Source of the DNA: AP-15 sp963712825
Lineage (GTDB): Bacteria; Pseudomonadota; Alphaproteobacteria; ATCC43930; CGMCC-115725
Reading direction: 5' to 3'
NCBI GenBank assembly: GCA_963712825.1
Contig: CAVQJP010000011.1
Span: 1-64,000, forward strand
DNA length: 64,000 nt
A program made the position numbers and the translations under genes. The notes below the pieces were generated by a model. That model did no database searches, had not been told where the DNA came from, and saw nothing but the letters and a program-made list of their open reading frames with translations. Shown piece after piece: positions 45,170 through 53,593 of this stretch; within the stretch, counting starts at the first letter, position 1, and each line of letters opens with the position of its first letter.

Positions 45170-46051
45170 ATGCAGCCGCGCGATTACGGGCCGTTTCCTT
45201 ATGTCCCGATCAACGACCGGCCAAAGCTGACCTGGCCCGACGACGCACGGCTCGCCGTGTGGGTGATCCCCAACATCGAGTTCTTTCCGCTGACGAAGGG
45301 CATACCGCCGCAACCCGGAGCGCCCGCCGGGGCGCCGCCCTCGGTGCGCGCCTGGGCCCAGCGCGATTACGGCAACCGGGTCGGCATCTGGCGGATTATG
45401 GACGTGCTGCGAAAGCACGGCATCCGCGCCAGCCCGACCCTCAACAGCGACATCTGCGACCACCACCCGCAGATCGTCCGCGCCGCAGTCGAGCTCGGCT
45501 GGGAGGTTCTCGGGCACAACCAGACGAACAGCGTTTGGCTTGACGCGCTGAGCCCCGAGGAGGAGCGCGGGACGATCCGCCGCACTCTGTCCCGCATCGC
45601 CGAGCTGACCGGAAAAAAACCGCTCGGCTGGCTGGGCAGCGGCCTCGCCGAGACCTGGCATACCCTCGACTATCTCGCCGAGGAAGGCTGTCTCTACGTC
45701 GCCGACTGGGTCAACGACGACCAGCCCTACATGATGGATGTCGATGGCAAGCCCTTGGTCTCGATCCCCTATTCCTACGAGATCAACGACGCCCCCTTTA
45801 TCGGGTCGCGCAACGGCTCGGTCGATGAGTTCGAAAAGGCGATCCGGCGCCAGTTCGACACGCTCTATGCCGAGGGCGCCCAATCCGGCCGGGTCATGGC
45901 GATCTGTCTTCATCCCTATCTGATCGGCGTGCCGCACCGCATCGCCGGTCTCGACGCCGCCCTCGGCTACATCCGCGGACATGACCGGGTGTGGTTTGCG
46001 ACCGGTGAGGAGATCGTGCGCCATTGGCTGCAATCCGGCGCGACATTCTGA
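45170..46051 (+). CDS. Polysaccharide deacetylase-family protein (PuuE-like), second copy
   Basis: 293 residues from the ATG at 45170, with CGGAGGATACC upstream. NodB-fold motifs are RLAVWVIPNIEFFPLTKG near 30, NRVGIWRIMDVLRKHGIRASPTLNSDICD near 75, GWEVLGHNQTNSVWLD near 110 and GWLGSGLAETWHTLDYLAEEGCLYVADWVNDDQP near 155-190. It aligns with the gene at 30658 over the full length. Members of this group resemble allantoinases. It is upstream of MmgE/PrpD but on the opposite strand. Confidence 0.85.
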   Translation: MQPRDYGPFPYVPINDRPKLTWPDDARLAVWVIPNIEFFPLTKGIPPQPGAPAGAPPSVRAWAQRDYGNRVGIWRIMDVLRKHGIRASPTLNSDICDHHPQIVRAAVELGWEVLGHNQTNSVWLDALSPEEERGTIRRTLSRIAELTGKKPLGWLGSGLAETWHTLDYLAEEGCLYVADWVNDDQPYMMDVDGKPLVSIPYSYEINDAPFIGSRNGSVDEFEKAIRRQFDTLYAEGAQSGRVMAICLHPYLIGVPHRIAGLDAALGYIRGHDRVWFATGEEIVRHWLQSGATF

Positions 46052-46098
46052 CTCGATGCGCCTGACCTCGCATTGGCGACGCGAGCGGAACCGGCGCG

Positions 46099-47475
46099 TC
46101 ACGGGCCATCCCCGGCGAACGGCGCCAGCAGCGCCCGCGCATCCGTCAGCCTCTCCAGCCCGGTAATCGTGGCGAGCGCCGCCTCGACGCCTGCGTCCGA
46201 CAGCTGGCGCACCGCGTTGCGCGCGCAATCGCGGAACTTTGCCTCGAGCTGGGCCTCGCTCAAGGGCTTCTGCGGCGATCCGATCGGGTCGGTGGCCTCG
46301 ACCGCAGCCGGGCGCCCGTCGGTCCGCCGCACCGAAATGGCGAGCGACCGTTTTGGCCAGCCCTCGCGCGCCACCCCGGCGATCCGGTCCGACAGCGACA
46401 GCACCGCGGCATTGCCGAGACCGTCGACCTCGGCGATCCCGACCCGGCCATGCACCAAGGCGGTGGCGACGAGGAACGGCAGGGCAAACTGGGCCTCCAC
46501 CACCTGGGTCGGGCGACGCTTGGCGGACATTCCGCCGAACTGGTCGGCGTGGCCGGCGGGATCGGCCTCGATCGTGACCGCGGCGATGTCGTCAGCCGAC
46601 GCGATCCCGAGTTCTTCCCGCGCCGCGAGCGCCGCGTCGATCGCCGCGTGCAACGGCCGGCCGCAGGGATAGGGCTTGTAGCTCAGCGCCTCGCCGTAAA
46701 ACACCGCGCCCAAGTCGCGCAGGAGCAGTGCCGGGTCGTATCCGTTCGGCTGGTACAGCTCGAAAAACCCGAAACGGCCGTTGAAGACGTTTTGCGCTCC
46801 GGTAAATCCGGTCTGCGCCAACACCGCGGAAAAAACGCCGGCGCTCGCCGCCTGGCCGGCCTGCAGGCGCTTGGTCAGCGCCCCGTCGAGAATGCATTGG
46901 CGGTTGCCGGCGGCGTGGCTGTAGGCGATGCCAAACGCATTCAGCATCTGCTCTGCCGTCAGACCGAGCAACTTGCCGGCCGCCGCCGCCACGCCGAACA
47001 CCCCGATCGCGGCGGTGCGATGCCAGCCGCGGTCGAGGGTGCTGGCGACCGCGATGCGGCACGACACGTCGAGCCCCAGCGCCACCGCCGCCAGAAAATC
47101 CCGTCCGCTGACCTCGCCCAGGCTGTCGGCCAGGGCCAGCACCGCGGCGAGCACCGAGACCCCGGGATGGATCGAGCCGCCGGTGTCGAGCGTGTCGTCA
47201 AAGTCGAGCGCGTGGCCCATGCTGGCGTTCAGCAGTGCTGCCTGCGGTGCCGGCAGCCGGATCGCGCGCAGCAATACCAGGCTTTCGCGGCACCCGCCCC
47301 AATGCCCGAGCACCGCGCACAGCTCGCCGATCCCCGGCGAGCCGCTGCCGCCCAGCATGCAGCCGAAGGTGTCGAGAATGTCGCGGCGAGCGGATCGGAC
47401 CGCGCTCGCCGGCAGGTCGGCAAAGCCGGTACGGCAAACGTGCTGGGCGAGCACCCAGGCGGCGTCATCGGTCAT
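46099..47475 (-). CDS. MmgE/PrpD family protein
   Basis: 458 residues with the MmgE/PrpD fold: RRDILDTFGCMLGGSGSPGI near residue 30, LLNASMGHALDFDDTLDTGGSIHPGVSVLAAVLALAD (70-110) and AYSHAAGNRQCILDGALTKRLQAGQAASAGVFSAVLA (185-225). PYPCGRPLHAAIDAALA near 280 also fits. These dehydratases or decarboxylases act on citrate-like acids (2-methylcitrate, cis-aconitate). Length is normal. It is alone here, without methylcitrate-cycle partners. Confidence 0.88.
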   Translation of the reverse strand: MTDDAAWVLAQHVCRTGFADLPASAVRSARRDILDTFGCMLGGSGSPGIGELCAVLGHWGGCRESLVLLRAIRLPAPQAALLNASMGHALDFDDTLDTGGSIHPGVSVLAAVLALADSLGEVSGRDFLAAVALGLDVSCRIAVASTLDRGWHRTAAIGVFGVAAAAGKLLGLTAEQMLNAFGIAYSHAAGNRQCILDGALTKRLQAGQAASAGVFSAVLAQTGFTGAQNVFNGRFGFFELYQPNGYDPALLLRDLGAVFYGEALSYKPYPCGRPLHAAIDAALAAREELGIASADDIAAVTIEADPAGHADQFGGMSAKRRPTQVVEAQFALPFLVATALVHGRVGIAEVDGLGNAAVLSLSDRIAGVAREGWPKRSLAISVRRTDGRPAAVEATDPIGSPQKPLSEAQLEAKFRDCARNAVRQLSDAGVEAALATITGLERLTDARALLAPFAGDGP

Positions 47476-47537
47476 CGGCGTTCTCCCGCATCGCCGCTCA
47501 GGCTAATCGGCGGTGATGGTCGCCGCCAGCCGTTCGC

Positions 47538-47681
47538 TCAGCCCAGGGTGTTTGTCGGTCTTGGCCGGCAACGGTTTGCCGCCGTCGCAACCAACCGTCC
47601 GTCCCGATCCGCATAGATCACCGCGTCCGGACAGGCTTCGACCCATTTTTCGAGAAGCTCGCGTTTCAGCCGGGTGGACAC
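47538..47681 (-). pseudogene. Possible PAS-domain remnant
   Basis: A GTG-initiated 47-codon frame reads STRLKRELLEKWVEACPDAV followed by IYADRDGRLVAT, resembling the first strand-helix of a PAS domain (CPDAVIYADRDG). It then runs into AANRCRPRPT, which does not continue the PAS fold, and stops. It has a GGAGAAACAAA site. I take it as a truncated remnant, but it may be a short real protein. Confidence 0.35.
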
Positions 47682-47712
47682 TTTGTTTCTCCAACCGATA
47701 ATTCTCAGTCTC

Positions 47713-48255
47713 TCATCCTCCGAAAAAAGCCGCTAGCGAGAACAGGACGCCGCTGGCACCGAACAGGATCAGAGGGTTGAGCCGCGGCCAGCGCAGCAGC
47801 ACCGCGGTGGCGACCGCCGCTGCGGCCCACACCGCGACCCCGCCCGCCACCTGCAATACCGCGATCCCGCCCGCCAGCACCAGGCCGGCGGCGATTGGCG
47901 CGAGCCCGCGCTCGATCGCACCATGCCAGCCCGAGCCGCGCCAGCGGCCCCACAGCCGCGCAGCGCCAAAAACCAGCAATGACGACGGCAGGTAGAGCGC
48001 CACAGTAGCCGCCAACGCCCCGCCCCAGCCGGCGACCTTCCAGCCGATCAGGGTCGACAGCATCGTGCCGGGGCCGGGGGCGGCGCGCGAGATCGCGAAC
48101 AGATCGGCGAATTCGCGCTGCGTCGTCCAATGGTGGACCGCGACCGACTGGTGCTCGATCTCGGCCAGCAGCGACGCCCCGCCGCCGATCGAAAATAGCG
48201 ACAATGGGCCAAACACCAGGATCAGCGCCAGCAACGCGCGCCAGTCTTCGGGCAT
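47713..48255 (-). CDS. Chromate transporter, C-half type subunit
   Basis: 180 residues of the ChrA/CHR family short form, from the ATG at 48255. Hallmarks are LILVFGPLSLFSIGGGASLLAEIE (S-x-GGG motif) and FAISRAAPGPGTMLSTLIGWKVAGWGG, with about five or six hydrophobic helices. In two-gene chromate transporters the N-half and C-half are separate proteins that pair as antiparallel subunits. It starts one base beyond the stop of its partner at 48257. Natural substrate may be chromate or sulfate-like oxyanions. Confidence 0.87.
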   Translation of the reverse strand: MPEDWRALLALILVFGPLSLFSIGGGASLLAEIEHQSVAVHHWTTQREFADLFAISRAAPGPGTMLSTLIGWKVAGWGGALAATVALYLPSSLLVFGAARLWGRWRGSGWHGAIERGLAPIAAGLVLAGGIAVLQVAGGVAVWAAAAVATAVLLRWPRLNPLILFGASGVLFSLAAFFGG

Positions 48256-48256
48256 G

Positions 48257-48838
48257 TCAGCCACGCCCCGGCCGCTGCGCCAGCGCCAGCCCGATCCCAA
48301 CCGGCGCCAAGCAGGCAATGACCGGCAGCATCGGCCAGCGCAGCACGCCGACAGCGACCACAGTCGCAATCGTCAGCAGCAACTGACCGATCTGGGTCCG
48401 GCCGCGCGGCGCCAGCACCAATCCGGTGGCAAAGGTCAGCCCGATCGCAGCCCCTGCGACCCCTTCGAGAAAGGCGTGCGCAACCGGGCTCCCGGCGATC
48501 CGCGCAAAACCCGCGGTCAGTCCGATGACAATAAAAAACGGCCCGGACAACAGACCAAACACCGCCGCCAGCGCACCCCGGCCGCCACGCAGCCGCTGCC
48601 CGACCTGCACTGTCAGGTTGACCCCGGCCGAACCCGGCAGGACCCGGCTGAGCCCGACATCCAACAGATAGGCCGGGTCGTCGACCCAATGCCGGCGCTG
48701 CACGATGGCGCGGTAGAGCCAGGCCGCGGTGCCGCCGCCAAAGCTCGTCGCGCCAAGCCGGAAAAACGCCGCAAAGATCGCCGCCAAGCCGACCTCCGCG
48801 GTGCCGGACGCAACTTTCCGCTGATCGGTTTCAGGCAC
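48257..48838 (-). CDS. Chromate transporter, N-half type subunit
   Basis: 193 residues from the GTG at 48838, with AAGGAACGG before it. The N-half CHR motif is FFRLGATSFGGGTAAWLYRAIVQRRHWV, and GLSRVLPGSAGVNLTVQVGQRLRGG follows; about five hydrophobic helices. The upstream in-frame extension to 49258 is Arg-rich antisense sequence. It pairs with the gene at 47713 to form the transporter in the inner membrane. Confidence 0.86.
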   Translation of the reverse strand: MPETDQRKVASGTAEVGLAAIFAAFFRLGATSFGGGTAAWLYRAIVQRRHWVDDPAYLLDVGLSRVLPGSAGVNLTVQVGQRLRGGRGALAAVFGLLSGPFFIVIGLTAGFARIAGSPVAHAFLEGVAGAAIGLTFATGLVLAPRGRTQIGQLLLTIATVVAVGVLRWPMLPVIACLAPVGIGLALAQRPGRG

Positions 48839-49258
48839 GAATCCGTTCCTTACGATAGTCGCCGGAATGAGGTTAGCCGCTTGCCCCCGATGCGGCGAGC
48901 CGATAGCGGCTGAATCTCGTTCTCTCAACGGCGGCGAGTGAACGAGGTTTAGGGTGAACGAGGCGTAGGCTTTTTCGCCGAGCAAGGTGTCGCCGCGATG
49001 CTGGGGGCGCGCACAGCCTGGTGTTGCAAAACACCTCGTCGCAAAGCAGCCGGCCGGTTCCAGCTCGGCGAGGCGCCGGCCATTGCAATCGTGCGCACGC
49101 GCTGCAAGATTGCCCGGCGATTGCGCGTCGGAACAGGGAGGGGGCTCGAGACCGCTCATGGCATTTCGCTTAAGAGGTCGGGCGCGGCCGATCTTCGCGC
49201 CGGCGCCGGCCGCGGCGTCAAGCGCCGCCCGACCCGCTGTCTGCCGGGCGCCCGGCAA
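48839..49258. other. Divergent spacer
   Basis: About 420 bases between the chromate transporter and dioxygenase genes. Frames here are open by composition only. It includes an imperfect hairpin GGTGTTGCAAAACACC near 49021-49036. Promoters for both divergent units should lie here. Confidence 0.45.
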
Positions 49259-50314
49259 ATGACGTCAGGCGTGATCGGTGGGGCGATGCTGCCTCACGCC
49301 CCGCAATTCTTCACGATGCCGCCGACCGAGGACCCCGGCACGGTCGAGCGCGTCAAAGCCGCGGCAGCCGCGATCGGCGCGCGCCTCAAATCGCTGGACC
49401 CCGATTTGTGGGTGATCTTTGCCAACGATCATGCCGAGCAGTTCTTTCACACCGCCGCCCCGCCCTTCACGGTCCATGTCGGCGCCGAGGCCAGGGGCGA
49501 GTTTGCCGGCCGCGATTTTCATTGGCCGGTGCCGGGCGAGATCGGGTTTGAGATCGTGCGCCAGATGTACGGCCAGGGTTTCGACCCGGCCTTTACCAGC
49601 GTCGCCCGTATTGACTACGCGCTCGGCATCCCGCTGACCCACCTCGATGTCCGCGACCCGGTATTGCCGATCTATGTCAACGCCTATCTGCCACCGCAGC
49701 CGACCATGGAACGCTGCTGGGCTTTTGGCCAGGCCTTGGCTCGGATCGTCACGGCGCTGGGGTTGAGGACCGCGGTATTGGCGAGCGGCGGCATGTCGCA
49801 CTACCCCGGCACCGAACGCTATGCCGAGCCCGATCTCGCCTGGGACAGGCGAGCGCTCGACCGGATCGCCGCCGGCAACCTCAAATCGCTCGTTGGCTAT
49901 GACGCGGCCGAGCTCGACGCCGCGGGCAATGTCGAGCTGCGCTGCTGGGCCTGCGCGGCGGGTGCGCTCGGCGAGCGCAAGCCTGACATCCTCTCGCTGG
50001 AGCCGAGCTGGCACCACAATTACGCCTCGCTCGGCTGGTTCAACCCGCTGGAAACCCCGGCCGCACCGCATTACCCGTCGATCAAGCCCGAGCTCGTCGA
50101 GCTGACCGTCGCGTTGCAGGGCCTCGCCCATGACGAGACGAGCCGCGCCGCGTTTCTCGCGGATCCCGGCGGCTATGCCGACCGTTTCCGGCTGACCCCG
50201 GCCGAGCGTGCGGCGCTGCTGGCTCTTGACGTCAAAGCGGTCGTCGCGATGGGCGCCCACCCGCTGGTGCCGTTTCTCGCCCACATGCAGGTCGAGCGCC
50301 AGCGCCGCGGCTGA
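49259..50314 (+). CDS. Class III extradiol dioxygenase, LigB domain fused to a LigA-type domain
   Basis: 351 residues from the ATG at 49259. Residues 1-270 are the LigB fold: GAMLPHAPQFF with the first metal His, VIFANDHAEQFF with the second, and LASGGMSHYPGTERY with the conserved His near 185. A metal-binding Glu is likely in LEPSWHH near 245. Residues 280-350 form a LigA-like helical domain (LTVALQGLAHDETSRAAFLADPGGYADRF, LTPAERAALLALDVKAVVAMG). Fe(II) enzymes of this family cleave catecholic rings such as protocatechuate or gallate. The fusion resembles gallate-type dioxygenases. Confidence 0.87.
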   Translation: MTSGVIGGAMLPHAPQFFTMPPTEDPGTVERVKAAAAAIGARLKSLDPDLWVIFANDHAEQFFHTAAPPFTVHVGAEARGEFAGRDFHWPVPGEIGFEIVRQMYGQGFDPAFTSVARIDYALGIPLTHLDVRDPVLPIYVNAYLPPQPTMERCWAFGQALARIVTALGLRTAVLASGGMSHYPGTERYAEPDLAWDRRALDRIAAGNLKSLVGYDAAELDAAGNVELRCWACAAGALGERKPDILSLEPSWHHNYASLGWFNPLETPAAPHYPSIKPELVELTVALQGLAHDETSRAAFLADPGGYADRFRLTPAERAALLALDVKAVVAMGAHPLVPFLAHMQVERQRRG

Positions 50315-50476
50315 GCTGCTGGCGCCGCGCGCCCCGTCGAGGACTAAGGCGGCGTTTTCCGGATCAGGCTTTGCGCTCGTGGGTTCGGGACGGATGGGCG
50401 TCCACAGATTTCCCAACTGGAGCGGCGCTTGTGTCACAATCGCGGCCATGACCGTCGCCGACCGAGGAGGATTGCC

Positions 50477-52114
50477 ATGAAAGTCGCCAATGCCGTCGCC
50501 GAAATCCTGAAGCGAGAAGGGATCGAGTATCTGATCGGCTATCCGGTCAACCCGATCATCGAGGCCGCCGCCGAGGCCGACATCCGCACGATCATGGTGC
50601 GCCAGGAACGGATCGGCCTGCATATGTGCGACGCGATCGCCAAGGTCACCTCGGGCGACAAGATCGGCGTCTTTGCGATGCAGCACGGCCCCGGCACCGA
50701 AAACGCCTTTGGCGGCGTCGCACAATCTTACGGCGATTCCTGCCCGGTGGTGGTGCTGCCGGCCGGCTATGCGCGCAACATCAACCAGGTCCGCCCGAAC
50801 TTTAACGCGGCGCTCAATTTCCGCCACGTCACCAAATGGATCGAGCAGGTGACGGTGCCGAGCGCTACCGAGGAGGCCCTGCGGCGCGGCTTTACCCAGG
50901 TCAAGAACGGGCGTCCCGGTCCGGTGCTGATCGAGTTCCCGTCCGACCTGTTGCGCGAGGAGATCGGCGAGCCGCTCGACTACCAGAAGACCCCGCGGCT
51001 GAAGAGCGGCCCCGACCCGCGCTCGGTCTCCGAGATCGCCGCGGCCCTGGTCGCGGCCCAGCGCCCGGTCATCGTCGCCGGCCAAGGCATCCACTATGCC
51101 AAGGCGTGGAAGCAATTGCAGCAACTGGCCGAACTGCTCGAAGCGCCGGTTATGACCACCCTGCCGGGAAAAAGCGCCTTTCCCGAGAACCATCCGCTGG
51201 CCCTGGGCTCCGGCGGCATCGGCATTTCGAAGCAATTGCACACGTTTTTGCAGAACGCCGATCTGATCTTCGGTATCGGCTGCAGCTTTACCCGGTCGAG
51301 CTTTGCGACGCCGATGCCAAAGGGCAAGCGCATCGCCCACGCCACGCTCGACCCGACCGACATCAACAAGGACGTGCCGACCGAATTGGCGGCGGTCGGC
51401 GACGCCGGGCTGACCCTCGACGCGCTGCTGGAAGAGGTCAAGGACCGGCTCCACGGCAAAACCCGCGACCGGCTGCCGGGGGTGACGCGCAGTATCCGTT
51501 CGCTGAAGGAAGAATGGATGGGCCAGTGGATGCCGCGGCTGACCCAGGACACGAAGCCCTTGTCGCCCTATCGCGTGATCTGGGAATTGCTGCACACGGT
51601 CGATGTCAAGAACACGATCATCACCCATGACGCCGGCAGCCCGCGCGACCAGCTGTCGCCGTTCTGGGTCAGCGAGACGCCGCTCTCCTATATCGGCTGG
51701 GGCAAGACGACCCAGCTCGGCTATGGGCTGGGGATCGCAATGGGGGCAAAGCTCGCCGCCCCCGACAAATTGTGCATCAACGTCTGGGGCGACGCCGCGA
51801 TCGGCTTTACCGGCATGGATTTCGAGACCGCGGTGCGCGAACGGCTTCCGATCCTGTCGATCCTGATGAACAATTTCTCGATGGCAATCGAGCTTAAGGT
51901 CATGCCGGTCGCGACCGAGAAATACCGCTCGACGGACATCAGCGGCAATTACGCCGACTTTGCCAAGGCGCTCGGCGGCTATGGCGAGCGGGTGACCGAG
52001 CCCGGCCAGATCCAGGCCGCGATCAAGCGCGGCATCGAAAAGACCAAAGAGGGCACCCCGGCATTGCTCGAATTCATCACCGAGAAAGCCGTCGACGTCT
52101 CACGCTTCGGCTGA
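50477..52114 (+). CDS. Thiamine diphosphate-dependent enzyme (acetolactate synthase-like)
   Basis: 545 residues from the ATG at 50477 (GAGGAGGATTGCC). N-terminal ThDP-PYR domain with the conserved Glu in RQERIGLHMCDAIAKVTSG, a central domain (ADLIFGIGCSFTRSSFATPM), and a C-terminal PP domain with GYGLGIAMGAKLAAPDKLCINVWGDAAIGF and a metal-binding NN in LMNNFSMAI. Related proteins include acetolactate synthases, benzoylformate decarboxylases and oxalyl-CoA decarboxylases. It follows the dioxygenase gene by 162 bases on the same strand, so both may serve one aromatic or keto acid pathway. Confidence 0.85.
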   Translation: MKVANAVAEILKREGIEYLIGYPVNPIIEAAAEADIRTIMVRQERIGLHMCDAIAKVTSGDKIGVFAMQHGPGTENAFGGVAQSYGDSCPVVVLPAGYARNINQVRPNFNAALNFRHVTKWIEQVTVPSATEEALRRGFTQVKNGRPGPVLIEFPSDLLREEIGEPLDYQKTPRLKSGPDPRSVSEIAAALVAAQRPVIVAGQGIHYAKAWKQLQQLAELLEAPVMTTLPGKSAFPENHPLALGSGGIGISKQLHTFLQNADLIFGIGCSFTRSSFATPMPKGKRIAHATLDPTDINKDVPTELAAVGDAGLTLDALLEEVKDRLHGKTRDRLPGVTRSIRSLKEEWMGQWMPRLTQDTKPLSPYRVIWELLHTVDVKNTIITHDAGSPRDQLSPFWVSETPLSYIGWGKTTQLGYGLGIAMGAKLAAPDKLCINVWGDAAIGFTGMDFETAVRERLPILSILMNNFSMAIELKVMPVATEKYRSTDISGNYADFAKALGGYGERVTEPGQIQAAIKRGIEKTKEGTPALLEFITEKAVDVSRFG

Positions 52115-52233
52115 CCCGACTTGCGCGCGGGCGAACTCCCCTCTCCGCATTCGGGAGGGCGCCCGCGAGGCGTCCCGTGCTGTCCTTGCGGTTCAAGCGG
52201 TGAGTTTGACATTTGGTACCCGCTCCTACTCCC

Positions 52234-52256
52234 GTCATGCCCGCGAAAGCGGGCAC
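52234..52256. repeat. Short CCCGCGAAAGCGGG repeat
   Basis: GTCATGCCCGCGAAAGCGGGC, an 8-bp stem (GCCCGC/GCGGGC) with a GAAA-type loop, between the ThDP gene and the insertion element. Same family as the repeat at 43426. Confidence 0.75.
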
Positions 52257-52301
52257 CGAGGGCAGCCTCTACCAAGCCTACCGCCCCTGGCCCCCCGCTT
52301 C

Positions 52302-52323
52302 CGCGCTAGCAGCCTGTCGGATT
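52302..52323 (+). repeat. Left terminal inverted repeat of the IS1182-type unit
   Basis: This copy contains AGCAGCCTGTCGGATT preceded by CGCGCT; identical over 22 bases to the inverse of 55056-55077. The outer bases include a CTAG, which could be part of a palindromic target. Confidence 0.9.
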
Positions 52324-52420
52324 TGAGTTAGTCCCCACCGGCCTTGCCGACCCACAGGATATGAAACGAGTGGGAGTCTGGATAGGCTGAGGCGCCGTCT
52401 GCAAAGAGGTCGGTGTTTCC

Positions 52421-53457
52421 ATGGTGCGAACGAGCCCGTCAGTTAGTCGGACCCGGGCGCACGTCAAGAACGTGCCTGGGCGCAAGACCGACGTGAATGA
52501 CGCCACCTGGCTGGCCGATCTTGTGGCGCACGGCCTGATCCGCGGCAGTTTCGTGCCGGATCAGCAAACCCAAGAGATGCGCAACCTGTTGCGCACCCGC
52601 AAGCAGCTGGTGCGCGAGCGCAGCAGCCATATCCAGCGGCTGCAGAAGACCCTGGAGGACGCCAATATCAAGCTCGACTCGGTCATCTCCGACATCGTGG
52701 GTCTGTCCGGTCGTCGAATGATCGAAGCGTTGATCGGCGGCGAAACCGACCCCGCAGCCTTGGCTGGGTTGGCCCACCGGCGGATCAAAGCCAGCTCCGC
52801 CGAACTGGAGTCAGCGTTGCGCGGTCGGGTGACCGACCATCATCGGTTCATGCTGCGCCTTCTCGTCCAGCATATCGACGCGATTGACGCAGCCATCAGT
52901 CAGATCGATCAAGGAGGTCGCTGCTCAGCTCGAGCCCTTTCGCACCGCGGTCCAACTGTTGACGACCATTCCCGGCATCAACGAGTTGAGTGCTTGCGTC
53001 ATCCTGGCCGAAATCGGCCGCGACATGGGCCGCTTGGCGACCGCCGGACACCTGATCTCGTGGGCCGGCCTGTGCCCGAGGAACGACGAGAGTGCCGGCA
53101 AGCGACGGTCCACCCGGATGCGCAAAAGCCTGCCCTCGCGAAAGCGGGGGAGCGCCCTGGCTCAAGACCGCTCTCGTCCAGTACGCCTGGGCCGCCGCCC
53201 GCAAGAAAGCCAGCTATCTCCAGGCCCAGTTTCATCGCCTACGCGCCCGACGCGGGGCAAAAAAGGCGATTGGCGCCGTTGCCGCTTCGATCCTGACCGC
53301 CGCCTATCACATGTTGAAGAATGGAACCCTCTACGAGGACCCTGGCTCCGATCACTTCGACAACCAGGCCAAAAGGAAGCAAGCCCACCGGCTCATCGAC
53401 CGCCTTCGGAACCTCGGATTTGCTGTCAAAATCACCCCTGTGGAGGCAGCAGCCTAA
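52421..53457 (+). pseudogene. IS110 family transposase, degenerate
   Basis: Fragments of an IS110/IS116/IS902-type transposase in three frames. First frame (52421 on): NVPGRKTDVNDATWLADLVAHGLIRGSFVPD, then RSSHIQRLQKTLEDANIKL. Second (from about 52915): AAQLEPFRTAVQLLTTIPGINELSACVILAEIGRDMG and WAGLCPRNDESAGKRRST. Third (from about 53148): APWLKTALVQYAWAAARKKASYLQAQFHRLRARRGAKKAI. The first 80-90 residues with the first DEDD acidic residue are missing. The second break coincides with a small palindrome at 53128-53148. Inactive by this evidence. Confidence 0.85.
53128..53148. repeat. Short palindromic insertion inside the IS110-type transposase
   Basis: CCTGCCCTCGCGAAAGCGGGG is not expected in this conserved KRRS-to-APWLK stretch and shifts the frame. 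It matches the CCCGCGAAAGCGGG repeat family. Confidence 0.6.
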
Positions 53458-53593
53458 TGACCGTGCTAACCTTCAGCCGTCGCAACGGCCTCGGCGTTGG
53501 CGTCATCGACCGCCAGACGGCGGCCTGGCCGGTGTGGTCCCGCCAGCCAGTTTCGTTCTAGTGGTGGTGGGCGATGCTGGTCTGCGGGCTTCA

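Noticed and set aside
49265..51628. 787-codon minus-strand frame opposite the dioxygenase and ThDP genes
   Set aside because: Longest frame in the window but without motifs; the plus strand encodes two clear enzymes.
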